From: Ignavibacteria bacterium UBA4661
GTDB taxonomy: Bacteria > Bacteroidota > Ignavibacteria > Kapaibacteriales > UBA4661
DNA: 8,340 nt
Reading direction: 5' to 3'
Assembly: GCA_002405405.1 (NCBI GenBank)
Contig: DHLT01000310.1
Coordinates: forward strand, 11,009-19,348
In this document: piece after piece, positions 1 to 6,534 of the stretch
Numbering within the stretch: position 1 is the first letter of the stretch
Layout of the letters: each line of letters opens with the position of its first letter
Translations under genes and position numbers: made by a program
The notes under the pieces: model-generated
The model's input: the letters and a program-made list of their open reading frames with translations, nothing else
Database searches by the model: none
Told to the model about the DNA's origin: nothing

Positions 1-564
1 AATGGTTACTCTGCGGATACGACGATGGGTATGACACCGCTTGAGGGATTGGTTATGGGAACACGCGCCGGCGATATTGATCCGGGCGTACTAAACTATC
101 TCGCCCATAAAGAAGGTCTTACGACTGATGAAATCGATGCTATGCTCAACAAACAGTCCGGCTTGCTAGGTATTTCCGGTTTGACCAACGATATGCGTGA
201 CCTTGTTGCCGAAGCAGTGGAAAATGACGACCGCCGCGCCAAACTTGCCATCGAGATGTTTGCTTATCGTATCAAAAAATATATCGGCGCGTATTTGAAT
301 ATGCTTAATGGTGCTACGGCTATCGTGTTCACCGGTGGCATTGGTGAAAATGCTGCCTTAATTCGCCATAAAGTCTGTTCAGACATGCAATGGTGCGGCT
401 TGTCACTCGATGAAACAGCCAATAACACCCTTATTGGCGGTAAAGAAGGAAAGTTCAGCACTGAAGACTCGCGGCTTGAAGCATGGGTGATTCCTACGAA
501 TGAAGAATTGCTCATTGCTCGCGATACGTATCGCTGTGTAGAAAACGAACCCACTATCATGTAA
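1..564 (+). CDS. ackA: Acetate kinase, C-terminal part (5' end outside window)
   Basis: Acetate kinase interconverts acetate plus ATP with acetyl phosphate plus ADP in the cytoplasm, normally paired with phosphotransacetylase. The window opens in frame at base 1 and shows the last 187 codons, roughly the second half of a protein that is usually about 400 residues. Family signatures are clear: [11 protein letters not shown] followed by GDIDP near the start of the visible part, the nucleotide-binding FTGGIGENA at visible residues 110-118, and the C-terminal [11 protein letters not shown], whose Glu lies where the family has its Mg-binding glutamate. The reading frame is intact and ends at TAA. 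No pta gene is visible, so it would have to lie upstream or elsewhere. A T-rich stretch follows the stop, but I see no GC stem that would make it a terminator, so read-through into the next gene is possible. Confidence 0.95.
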   Translation, partial: NGYSADTTMGMTPLEGLVMGTRAGDIDPGVLNYLAHKEGLTTDEIDAMLNKQSGLLGISGLTNDMRDLVAEAVENDDRRAKLAIEMFAYRIKKYIGAYLNMLNGATAIVFTGGIGENAALIRHKVCSDMQWCGLSLDETANNTLIGGKEGKFSTEDSRLEAWVIPTNEELLIARDTYRCVENEPTIM

Positions 565-581
565 AAATTTCTTGTTTTTTT

Positions 582-1325
582 ATGGCTTGCATGGACATAT
601 CCTATCGCTCTCTTTCTGCAGAGCAGACACCGCGCATAGTCGATATGCTTGGTGCTCATGAAGCATTGATTCTTCGTCAAACACTCTCTGCTCGAGAAGC
701 GCAAAGTTTGACTCATGCTGTGTATGCCGCACGCGATGAGTGGTCGCCTGCTTTCGAGGCAACACAATTTTCACTTGGCAAAGCATTCTATGTCGAATAC
801 GAAGAAGGACGTGAAGAAGAGTACTTTCTGTCAGTCGAGGAATCGAATGCTGTTGTTGAAAACTATCTGCCCGGAATGCAAGAGTTTATGCTGGAACTCT
901 TTACACTGGCTACTCGTCAGCCCGCTGTCTTACGCGAATCGTGGTGTGGTCCGGGTGTGCACATTTTTCCAGCCAATGGACTAGTTGCCCGTCAAGGCGG
1001 CGAACCGCATTTTGATCTTGAAGGACTGACTGACGAAGACATTGCACATCGAGTTCCTGCTTTGACAATGGTACTCATGCTCCAAGCACCGGAACAAGGC
1101 GGTGGACTTGCCGTATGGGATACACTCTTTGATGGACGCTTTGAATATGATTTGGATTTTGATACACTGCCTGCTCCCGATATTGCATTCTATGGCGTGG
1201 GTGATTGCGTGATTATCGACAGCTATCGCTTGCATCAAATTCAACCCTTCACCGGCTCTCTTGATCGCATCTCTCTCACCGCGCATGGTTTGCTTCACAA
1301 TGGTGTGTGGCATGTGTGGTTTTGA
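582..1325 (+). CDS. Putative Fe(II)/2-oxoglutarate-dependent oxygenase
   Basis: This 247-residue protein looks like a member of the 2-oxoglutarate/Fe(II) dioxygenase superfamily, which couples decarboxylation of 2-oxoglutarate to oxidation of a substrate. The signature is His143-Phe-Asp145 (in EPHFDLEG), then His218 (in SYRLHQIQPF) and Arg229 (in SLDRISLTAHG). The H-x-D...H triad binds iron, and an Arg about 10 residues past the distal His binds the 2-oxoglutarate carboxylate. Retention of Asp145 argues against a halogenase, where it is replaced by Gly or Ala. Residues 1-100 are not recognised; the core fold probably occupies about 115-240. No signal peptide or membrane segment is seen, so it is likely cytoplasmic. 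ATG at 582 is the longest start; ATG at 591 is equally plausible, and neither has a Shine-Dalgarno sequence. It follows ackA by 17 bases and could be co-transcribed with it. Its substrate cannot be told from the sequence. Confidence 0.72.
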   Translation: MACMDISYRSLSAEQTPRIVDMLGAHEALILRQTLSAREAQSLTHAVYAARDEWSPAFEATQFSLGKAFYVEYEEGREEEYFLSVEESNAVVENYLPGMQEFMLELFTLATRQPAVLRESWCGPGVHIFPANGLVARQGGEPHFDLEGLTDEDIAHRVPALTMVLMLQAPEQGGGLAVWDTLFDGRFEYDLDFDTLPAPDIAFYGVGDCVIIDSYRLHQIQPFTGSLDRISLTAHGLLHNGVWHVWF

Positions 1326-1350
1326 GAAAAGGTGGGAAATGATTATCCGT

Positions 1351-2871
1351 TTACCGCACTTGTCGCACAATAGCAAAACGCTCGAAGCCACTATGCGCAA
1401 TAGCTGCACCACTTCGATACAATGAATCATATAAGGGCGTGCGTTGCTCGACTAAAAAGGCACCATCGGCAGGGGTACCAATAAGAATAGTATAATGTCC
1501 ATATCGCTCGAAATACGCAGCAATCTCATGATTATTAGCAATGTCTTCGGGGGCATAAAGTGTACTGCGATGCTCTACAAAAGTCGGGAGAACTCGTAAG
1601 TCACGGATAATTTCACCCTGCCGTGCAGGTACGCCGAAACGTGTTGCAGAATATCCAAGGATAGCAACAAAAACAATAGACAAGACGATACGACTGCGCA
1701 CCAATGCTTTACCCTCAAGACCTTTCCACCATTGATTTACAAATGGCAGACATACACTTGCAAATGCCATAGCATATAGAGGCAAACTCGGAGCAAGATA
1801 GTGTGCAGACTGTTTTAAACTCACCATGATCGGGAATGACGCAAGCACGGCAAGAAAAGCAATCGCTCTGATACGTTCGCGTTGTAATGCAGAGTATGCT
1901 GAAAATTGCACTGCATGTTTCGTACGCATCCACCATGCAACACCACCACTAAGTGCACTTATGAGTAACATTGGTGCGAGTTCGATACTTAGCAACCTGA
2001 AAAAATCAAGACGCGATGCTCCTAACTCCTGTACTCGCTTACCACCCAAAGCACCACCAATTTGATTGGAGAGATACTGCATCATGAAGTTTCGCGCCGG
2101 TTCGTAACTGTACAAAGCAAAGCCACCGATGACCAAAACAAATACCATCAGAGCAAGATAAGTTGCCATCTGCGAAAATGTACATCTCTGATATCGTGTC
2201 AGCCACAGCACGGGTGTAATGGCAAGCGGATATAACCCCACAGGACCTTTTGTCATAAAAGCACACAATACTGCAACACCCGCAAGAAGTGCCCAAGATG
2301 CACTCTGCATGACTGATTGATTGTACTCTTTGCGTACCGCACGCACTGCACAATACACTGCACACAAATCCCACAATGCCATCGGGGCATCAAGTTGATT
2401 GTATGGATATCCCCACAATACTGTCGGGCACGCATACCACAAGACTACTGCAAACCACCATGCAGAACGGCTATCATTATCATGACGATACCACTCGCGC
2501 CACACAGCAACAAAGACGAGTACCGTCAAGGCGAGAATTATACTGCAATAGAGTTTTTCCACCCACCATACGTCGCCCACAACTCGAAAAAGCCAACTTT
2601 GCGTCAGAAAGACTAAGGGCGGATGATCGGTAAAATTATTCGGCACGAAATAGCCAAGCAAACTACTTCTCTCGCTGAAGACCAGATGCCACAATGAACC
2701 TTGCCCCTCAGCAAGATTACGTGCAATTGAAGAGTAAATCAATCCGTCAAAGAACATGCCTTCGATGAGTACACGCGGCAGAAACATGCCAACGACCCAG
2801 CATAGAGTAATCAAGATAATCAGTTGAGTACGTGGTGTACAATAAGGAATAACTTTATGATGATCAGACAC
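1351..2871 (-). CDS. GT-C membrane glycosyltransferase (ArnT/PMT family)
   Basis: This is a polytopic membrane protein of 506 residues with features of the dolichyl/undecaprenyl-phosphate sugar transferases (GT39/GT83, PMT_2-like). Such enzymes move a sugar from a lipid-phosphate donor to lipid, glycan or protein on the outer face of the inner membrane. The first membrane segment is about residues 16-33. It is followed by an external loop with acidic Asp42 in FFDGLIY, the position of the catalytic Asp in this fold, and then DHPPLVF at 82-88. Further markers are TKGPVGLYPLA (207-217) and KQSAHYLAPSLPLYA (353-367). Hydrophobic segments recur to about residue 407, followed by a soluble tail of about 95 residues. 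The start is GTG at 2871; an in-frame TAG 36 bases further upstream leaves no other ATG, GTG or TTG, and the first membrane segment is kept. No Shine-Dalgarno is seen. Acceptor and sugar are unknown. Confidence 0.85.
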   Translation of the reverse strand: MSDHHKVIPYCTPRTQLIILITLCWVVGMFLPRVLIEGMFFDGLIYSSIARNLAEGQGSLWHLVFSERSSLLGYFVPNNFTDHPPLVFLTQSWLFRVVGDVWWVEKLYCSIILALTVLVFVAVWREWYRHDNDSRSAWWFAVVLWYACPTVLWGYPYNQLDAPMALWDLCAVYCAVRAVRKEYNQSVMQSASWALLAGVAVLCAFMTKGPVGLYPLAITPVLWLTRYQRCTFSQMATYLALMVFVLVIGGFALYSYEPARNFMMQYLSNQIGGALGGKRVQELGASRLDFFRLLSIELAPMLLISALSGGVAWWMRTKHAVQFSAYSALQRERIRAIAFLAVLASFPIMVSLKQSAHYLAPSLPLYAMAFASVCLPFVNQWWKGLEGKALVRSRIVLSIVFVAILGYSATRFGVPARQGEIIRDLRVLPTFVEHRSTLYAPEDIANNHEIAAYFERYGHYTILIGTPADGAFLVEQRTPLYDSLYRSGAAIAHSGFERFAIVRQVR

Positions 2872-2978
2872 AGCGATAATAGTAAGTGCTACAAGTATGG
2901 AATTCTACAAGCCTTCTCCATGCGAAGACCCTTCCATAAGAACACACTTGCCGATCAATCGTTACACACAATTTCCCA

Positions 2979-3002
2979 CCATGATTGAGTCCAGTATTGA
3001 GT
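2979..3002. repeat. Two-copy 12-bp tandem repeat between two minus-strand genes
   Basis: Two adjacent 12-base units, CCATGATTGAGT and CCAGTATTGAGT, agree at 10 of 12 positions. They lie in the 157-base gap between the crotonase-family gene and the glycosyltransferase gene. I see no convincing terminator in this gap, and no promoter with a good spacing. The repeat could be a binding site or chance; a 7-base direct repeat CTACAAG (2889-2895 and 2905-2911) lies nearer the glycosyltransferase start. Confidence 0.3.
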
Positions 3003-3028
3003 TTTACGCCATTGGGTGTTTTGTTACG

Positions 3029-3817
3029 CTATTTACCCTGAAAAACAGGAGCACGTTTTTGAATAAATGCAGTGATACCCTCGAGATGATCAGCAGTAGA
3101 ACCTGCTCGTTCTTGTAACTCCGCTTCTTGCTCCAAGACTTGTTCGAGTGTCATTTGCGATGTAGAGCGAAACATCGTTTTAATCATCCCAATAGTTGCA
3201 GTTGGCATTGCCGCATAGGTTGCGGCATATGCGTGAAGATCTTGCTCAAAACTCTCAGCAGAATACACATGCTCGACAAGTCCAATTTCTCGGGCTTTGT
3301 CAGCAGAAATCGTTCCATTCAAAGCGGCAAATTCAAATGCTTTACCATAGCCCATAAGTTTTGGAAGCATCAGGGAAGCACCGGCATCAGGTACCAAAGC
3401 TATACCGGAAAACCCCTCAACAATGCGTGCAGATGTACTCATCACACGCACATCGCAACAGAGCGCAAGCGACATACCCGCTCCTGCGGCTACGCCATTG
3501 ATTCCTGCAATAATAGGTTTTGGAATACTTTGCAATGCTCGCACGACCGGATTATAACCATGCACCAACACATCTTTGAAATCAATCGCACCATTCGGAA
3601 GTCGCTTAAAATTTTGCTTAAGATCCTGACCCGAGGAGAATGCCTTTCCCACACCCGTGAGCACAATACAACGCACTTCGTCATTCGCAGAAGCGGACAT
3701 CAATTCAGCATGAAGTTCGCCCAAGAGCGTACTATTCAGCGCATTGTAGGAATCAGGACGATTGAAAGCAATGGTTAATACATTGTCTGCAAGTGCAGTT
3801 GTTATGAATTGTGCCAT
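3029..3817 (-). CDS. Enoyl-CoA hydratase/isomerase family protein, PaaG-like
   Basis: This is a crotonase-superfamily enzyme of 262 residues acting on acyl-CoA thioesters in the cytoplasm. The oxyanion-hole regions are SSGQDL (61-66) and NGVAAGAGMSLALCCDVRV (107-125). Compared with classical enoyl-CoA hydratase, the two catalytic glutamates are absent: the first is Ser116 in GAGMSLAL and the second is about Phe136. Instead Asp144 sits in LVPDAGASLMLP, as in PaaG (ring-opening oxepin-CoA/epoxyphenylacetyl-CoA isomerase) and related isomerases. An isomerase is therefore more likely than a hydratase, but no other phenylacetate genes are nearby. The start is ATG at 3817, giving MAQFITTALADN, which matches the usual family N-terminus. 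The frame stays open upstream to 3982, but that 55-residue extension is Cys/Phe-rich, unlike the family, and would cover the promoter region shared with pyk. The stop is TAG. It may be co-transcribed with the downstream glycosyltransferase gene across 157 bases. Confidence 0.9.
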   Translation of the reverse strand: MAQFITTALADNVLTIAFNRPDSYNALNSTLLGELHAELMSASANDEVRCIVLTGVGKAFSSGQDLKQNFKRLPNGAIDFKDVLVHGYNPVVRALQSIPKPIIAGINGVAAGAGMSLALCCDVRVMSTSARIVEGFSGIALVPDAGASLMLPKLMGYGKAFEFAALNGTISADKAREIGLVEHVYSAESFEQDLHAYAATYAAMPTATIGMIKTMFRSTSQMTLEQVLEQEAELQERAGSTADHLEGITAFIQKRAPVFQGK

Positions 3818-3890
3818 AAATGATTGGAAAAAAGAAGAAATAAGAACTGGAATTGCACGCCTATAGCCAACAAAATACTCGAAAAAAGTA

Positions 3891-3910
3891 TGCGTACAAT
3901 ACAGTACGCA
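3891..3910. repeat. Perfect inverted repeat in the divergent promoter region
   Basis: TGCGTAC and GTACGCA are exact reverse complements separated by the six bases AATACA, giving a 20-base dyad. It sits 73 bases upstream of the crotonase-family start and 86 bases upstream of the pyk start, in the only divergent intergenic region of the window. No T-run follows on either side, so a terminator is unlikely. An operator for a dimeric regulator is the natural reading, but this is inferred from shape and position only. A weaker ATACT/AGTAT dyad (3875-3891) overlaps its left edge. Confidence 0.45.
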
Positions 3911-3935
3911 AGAAATCCTACTTGCATGGCACGAT

Positions 3936-3966
3936 TTGATTCGCGAACTTGTTTTTGTCTTACAAT
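3936..3966 (+). promoter_or_regulatory. Candidate promoter for pyk
   Basis: TACAAT at 3961-3966 matches the -10 consensus at five of six positions. TTGATT at 3936-3941 matches the -35 consensus at four of six, with a long 19-base spacer. Transcription would start near 3973, leaving a leader of about 24 bases before the pyk ATG, with no Shine-Dalgarno sequence in it. The inverted repeat at 3891-3910 lies just upstream, where an activator could bind. If the organism uses a Bacteroidota-type sigma factor, the consensus differs and this call weakens. Confidence 0.38.
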
Positions 3967-3996
3967 CCATCATTTTTTTCATCGTTTTGATTTCCT

Positions 3997-5460
3997 ATGC
4001 CACTGCCATTACATCGCACCAAAATCCTGTGCACCTTTGGTCCCGCGATCAACTCCAAAGACAAGATTAAACTTTTGCTCAAAGCCGGAGCAAGCGCATT
4101 CCGCCTGAATATGTCGCATGGCGCGCACGAAATTCATGCGGACTCTGTTCGCCTTATTCGTGAAGTCGAAAACGAAGTTCAAATCCCTATTCCGATTATC
4201 GCTGATATTCAAGGTCCAAAACTCCGCGTGGGCGATCTGCCCAATGACGGAAAAGTATCCCTCGTCAATGGTACGGAAGTATTCTTTGCCGATGAAAAAA
4301 TTTGGGAAAAACGTGGCAAGCCCGATACGATTATTCCTGTGCGCTATCCCACGATTGCCTCTGATGTCAAAAAGAAAGATGTCATTCTCTTTGATGATGG
4401 CTTGCTCAAAGTCATTGTTCTCGAAACCGATGGCGAGGTTATCAAGACCATTGTGGAGAATGGCGGTTTGTTAAAATCACGCAAAGGTTTGAATCTGCCG
4501 AATGTTCCTTACAGTGACTCTATTCTCACCGAAAAAGATAAACGCGATATTGTTTTTGCTATTCAACAACAAGCAGATTTCATTGCTCTGTCATTTGTAC
4601 GCAACGCAGCCGATATTCACGAAGCACGGAAGTTTATGCAAGACAACAACGGAGGTGATATTTGGATTATTGCCAAAATCGAAAAGCCCGAAGCTGTTGA
4701 CAATCTTGATGAAATTATCGAATCTGCCGATGCTATTATGGTTGCACGAGGCGACCTAGGTGTTGAAATGTCCGCCGCAGAAGTACCGATTGTCCAAAAG
4801 CAAATTATCAGCAAGTGTAATCGCCGTGCAAAACCTGTGATTACAGCAACTCAGATGCTCGAATCGATGATTCAAAATCCCCGTCCTACACGGGCTGAAG
4901 CCAGTGATGTCGCCAATGCTGTATTCGATGGTACGGATTGTGTCATGCTGAGCGCAGAAACATCGGTCGGTGCATATCCGGTGGAAACAGTATCGTATAT
5001 GCGTACGATTTGTACCGAAGCCGAAAAAGAATTTGTTGCACGCTACACGCAGAGCGGCTTTATGAGTGAACAAGATTCGATTCTCTCGAAGCTCCCCGAC
5101 ACCTATGCCGACGCGATTGCAGGTGCAATCTCGCGAGTATCGCGTGAGATGTATCTGGACGGTATTGTTACCATGTCGATGTCGGGTAAGGCGGCGGCAT
5201 ATATTTCTTCGCACCGCCTGACCACACCGATTATCGCGGTATCGGAAAATCCGCGTTCAGTCCGTCGAATGCAGCTCATGTGGGGCGTACAGGCATTGCC
5301 ATTCCCAATGCAAGAGTCCACTGACCAAGCTATCGAGAATGTTAAAGAATTGATTGTCCGTAGAAATTATTTAGAGAAAAACTCAACCGTAGTCATTACA
5401 GTTGGTCGACCACTTTCGAAGCGACCACGCACTAATATGCTCTGTATTGAGGTATTGTAA
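3997..5460 (+). CDS. pyk: Pyruvate kinase
   Basis: Pyruvate kinase transfers phosphate from phosphoenolpyruvate to ADP, the last step of glycolysis. All 487 residues are present, a usual bacterial length with no added C-terminal domain. Visible motifs in order: TKILCTFGPA (8-17); FRLNMSHG with Arg36, Asn38 and Ser40; DIQGPKLRVG with Asp70; the B domain at about 80-175 including FDDGLL; IIAKIEKPEA with catalytic Lys227 and Glu229; ARGDLGVE with Asp253; TATQMLESM with Thr285; then PRPTRAEASDVANAVFDG. The C-terminal regulatory domain starts near 350. The segment Ile71-Gln72...Lys75...Val78 corresponds to muscle-enzyme positions 113, 114, 117 and 120 and resembles potassium-independent enzymes (Lys rather than Glu at 117). 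ATG at 3997 is the only reasonable start, since the next Met follows Arg36. It is divergent from the crotonase-family gene, and a terminator candidate overlaps its stop. Confidence 0.97.
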   Translation: MPLPLHRTKILCTFGPAINSKDKIKLLLKAGASAFRLNMSHGAHEIHADSVRLIREVENEVQIPIPIIADIQGPKLRVGDLPNDGKVSLVNGTEVFFADEKIWEKRGKPDTIIPVRYPTIASDVKKKDVILFDDGLLKVIVLETDGEVIKTIVENGGLLKSRKGLNLPNVPYSDSILTEKDKRDIVFAIQQQADFIALSFVRNAADIHEARKFMQDNNGGDIWIIAKIEKPEAVDNLDEIIESADAIMVARGDLGVEMSAAEVPIVQKQIISKCNRRAKPVITATQMLESMIQNPRPTRAEASDVANAVFDGTDCVMLSAETSVGAYPVETVSYMRTICTEAEKEFVARYTQSGFMSEQDSILSKLPDTYADAIAGAISRVSREMYLDGIVTMSMSGKAAAYISSHRLTTPIIAVSENPRSVRRMQLMWGVQALPFPMQESTDQAIENVKELIVRRNYLEKNSTVVITVGRPLSKRPRTNMLCIEVL

Positions 5461-5483
5461 GCACACTTACTACCCTTTTTCTT
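5451..5483 (+). terminator. Probable intrinsic terminator overlapping the pyk stop codon
   Basis: GGTA (5451-5454) pairs with TACC (5471-5474), and GTAAG (5457-5461) with CTTAC (5466-5470). This gives nine base pairs with a two-base TT bulge on the 5' side and the loop CACA. One C and then five T's (5476-5480), plus CTT, follow directly. The pyk stop TAA (5458-5460) lies within the stem. The stem is modest in GC, so termination may be partial. Confidence 0.5.
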
Positions 5484-5516
5484 ATCATCTGACCTTATCA
5501 TTCAATACTCGTATTC

Positions 5517-6521
5517 ATGGAGAATCATCAACGTCCTATTATTCTCAGTGCAATGCAACCCACAAGCGGTTTGACGATTGGTAATTATGTCGGCGCACTG
5601 CAACATTGGGTAAAGTTTCAAACCACGCATATATGCTACTATTGCGTGGTCGATCTTCATGCTCTCACAGTGCGCCCTAACCCGAATGAACTTCGCGAAA
5701 GCACATTAGATGTTGCTGCGATGTACATTGCTGCCGGCGTCAATCCCGACGAGCATACGGTATTCATCCAGTCACATGTCCCCGCTCATGCTGAACTTTC
5801 ATGGGTACTTGGTGCCTATACAGGCATGGGCGAGTGTATGAAAATGACGCAATTCAAAGAGAAGTCTGAAAAGCACTCCGAAACGATTGGCTTATTTACA
5901 TATCCCGTCTTGATGGCGGCAGACATTATTCTGTATGATGCCAATCTTGTACCGGTGGGTGATGACCAACGTCAACACTTGGAATTGGCTCGCAATCTTG
6001 CCGAACGATTCAACCATTATCACCCTAATACACTGGTTGTACCGGAGCCATATTTCCCTCCGGTGGGAGCACGCATCATGTCGTTGCAAGACCCACAGAA
6101 AAAGATGTCGAAATCCGATACCAATCAGAAAGCAACAATTTTTCTGACGGATTCGCCCGATGATATTCGTAATAAAATCAGGCGTGCTGTCACAGACTCC
6201 GGTACAGACATACGCTTTGACAAAGAGCGCCCTGCAGTCTCAAATCTGCTGACTCTGTACCAAGTAGCTACAGGGAAAAGTGCAAGCGACATCGAAGAGC
6301 ATTTTACAGGGAAAGGATTTGGTGCATTAAAATCTGACCTTGCCGATGCCTTGGTCGAACTTTTGCGTCCTGTACACGAACGGTACACTCAAGTTCGTCA
6401 TGACAAGCAATACTTGCAAGGTGTTATCAGGCAAGGAGCAGAGCGTGCTCATGCACAAGCCAACACTGTGCTTCGCCGTGTGTACGATGCTCTTGGCTTA
6501 GTGCGTCTTCGTAACGAGTAG
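5517..6521 (+). CDS. trpS: Tryptophanyl-tRNA synthetase
   Basis: This class I aminoacyl-tRNA synthetase charges tRNA-Trp with tryptophan for translation. The 334 residues match the usual bacterial length. The N-terminal signature is QPTSGLTIGNYVGALQHW (14-31), with TIGN as the HIGH motif, close to the E. coli-type LTIGNYMGA. YPVLMAADIILYDANLVPVGDDQRQH (129-154) forms the tryptophan and adenylate pocket, and KMSKS is at 196-200. The remainder, including SNLLTLYQVATG (242-253), is the helical anticodon-binding part. The start is ATG at 5517, giving MENHQRPIILSAMQP; no Shine-Dalgarno sequence is visible. The gap after pyk is only 56 bases and contains the probable terminator, so trpS likely begins its own transcript. 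The short leader has no room for a T-box or attenuator; it holds an 8-base direct repeat CTTATCAT (5481-5488, 5494-5501), each copy including the -10-like TATCAT. The histidine kinase follows after 13 bases. Confidence 0.97.
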   Translation: MENHQRPIILSAMQPTSGLTIGNYVGALQHWVKFQTTHICYYCVVDLHALTVRPNPNELRESTLDVAAMYIAAGVNPDEHTVFIQSHVPAHAELSWVLGAYTGMGECMKMTQFKEKSEKHSETIGLFTYPVLMAADIILYDANLVPVGDDQRQHLELARNLAERFNHYHPNTLVVPEPYFPPVGARIMSLQDPQKKMSKSDTNQKATIFLTDSPDDIRNKIRRAVTDSGTDIRFDKERPAVSNLLTLYQVATGKSASDIEEHFTGKGFGALKSDLADALVELLRPVHERYTQVRHDKQYLQGVIRQGAERAHAQANTVLRRVYDALGLVRLRNE

Positions 6522-6530
6522 TGGTACCAC
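6521..6530. repeat. 10-bp perfect palindrome at the trpS/kinase junction
   Basis: GTGGTACCAC is its own reverse complement. It begins on the last base of the trpS stop codon and ends four bases before the kinase ATG. The sequence just before the ATG, CCACCTCC, resembles the 3' end of 16S rRNA itself rather than a Shine-Dalgarno sequence. It could affect coupling of the two genes or be a chance palindrome. Confidence 0.3.
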
Positions 6531-6534
6531 CTCC

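Noticed and set aside
565..581. Intrinsic terminator after ackA
   Set aside because: A T-run is present, but only an A/T-only pairing could form before it; there is no GC stem.
264..767. Minus-strand open frame across the ackA/oxygenase junction
   Set aside because: It is antisense to two well-supported genes, with a composition typical of a shadow frame.
1326..1350. Bidirectional terminator between the convergent oxygenase and glycosyltransferase genes
   Set aside because: The 25 bases contain no inverted repeat; termination signals, if any, must lie inside the coding ends.
3128..3778. Long + strand open frame of 216 codons opposite the crotonase-family gene
   Set aside because: It is the antisense shadow of a clear coding gene; its translation is rich in Cys, His and Arg and resembles no protein family.
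3818..3982. N-terminal extension of the crotonase-family gene from an upstream in-frame ATG at 3982
   Set aside because: The 55 extra residues have Cys- and Phe-rich composition unlike the family, and the extension would run through the inverted repeat and divergent promoter region. MAQFITTALADN is a typical family start and gives the usual length.
4756..5214. Minus-strand 152-codon open frame inside pyk
   Set aside because: It is antisense to conserved pyruvate kinase motifs and rich in Cys, Arg and His with no recognisable domain.
5461..5516. T-box or tryptophan attenuator ahead of trpS
   Set aside because: The leader is only 56 bases, part of it is the pyk terminator, and no Trp codon run or tRNA-binding bulge is visible.
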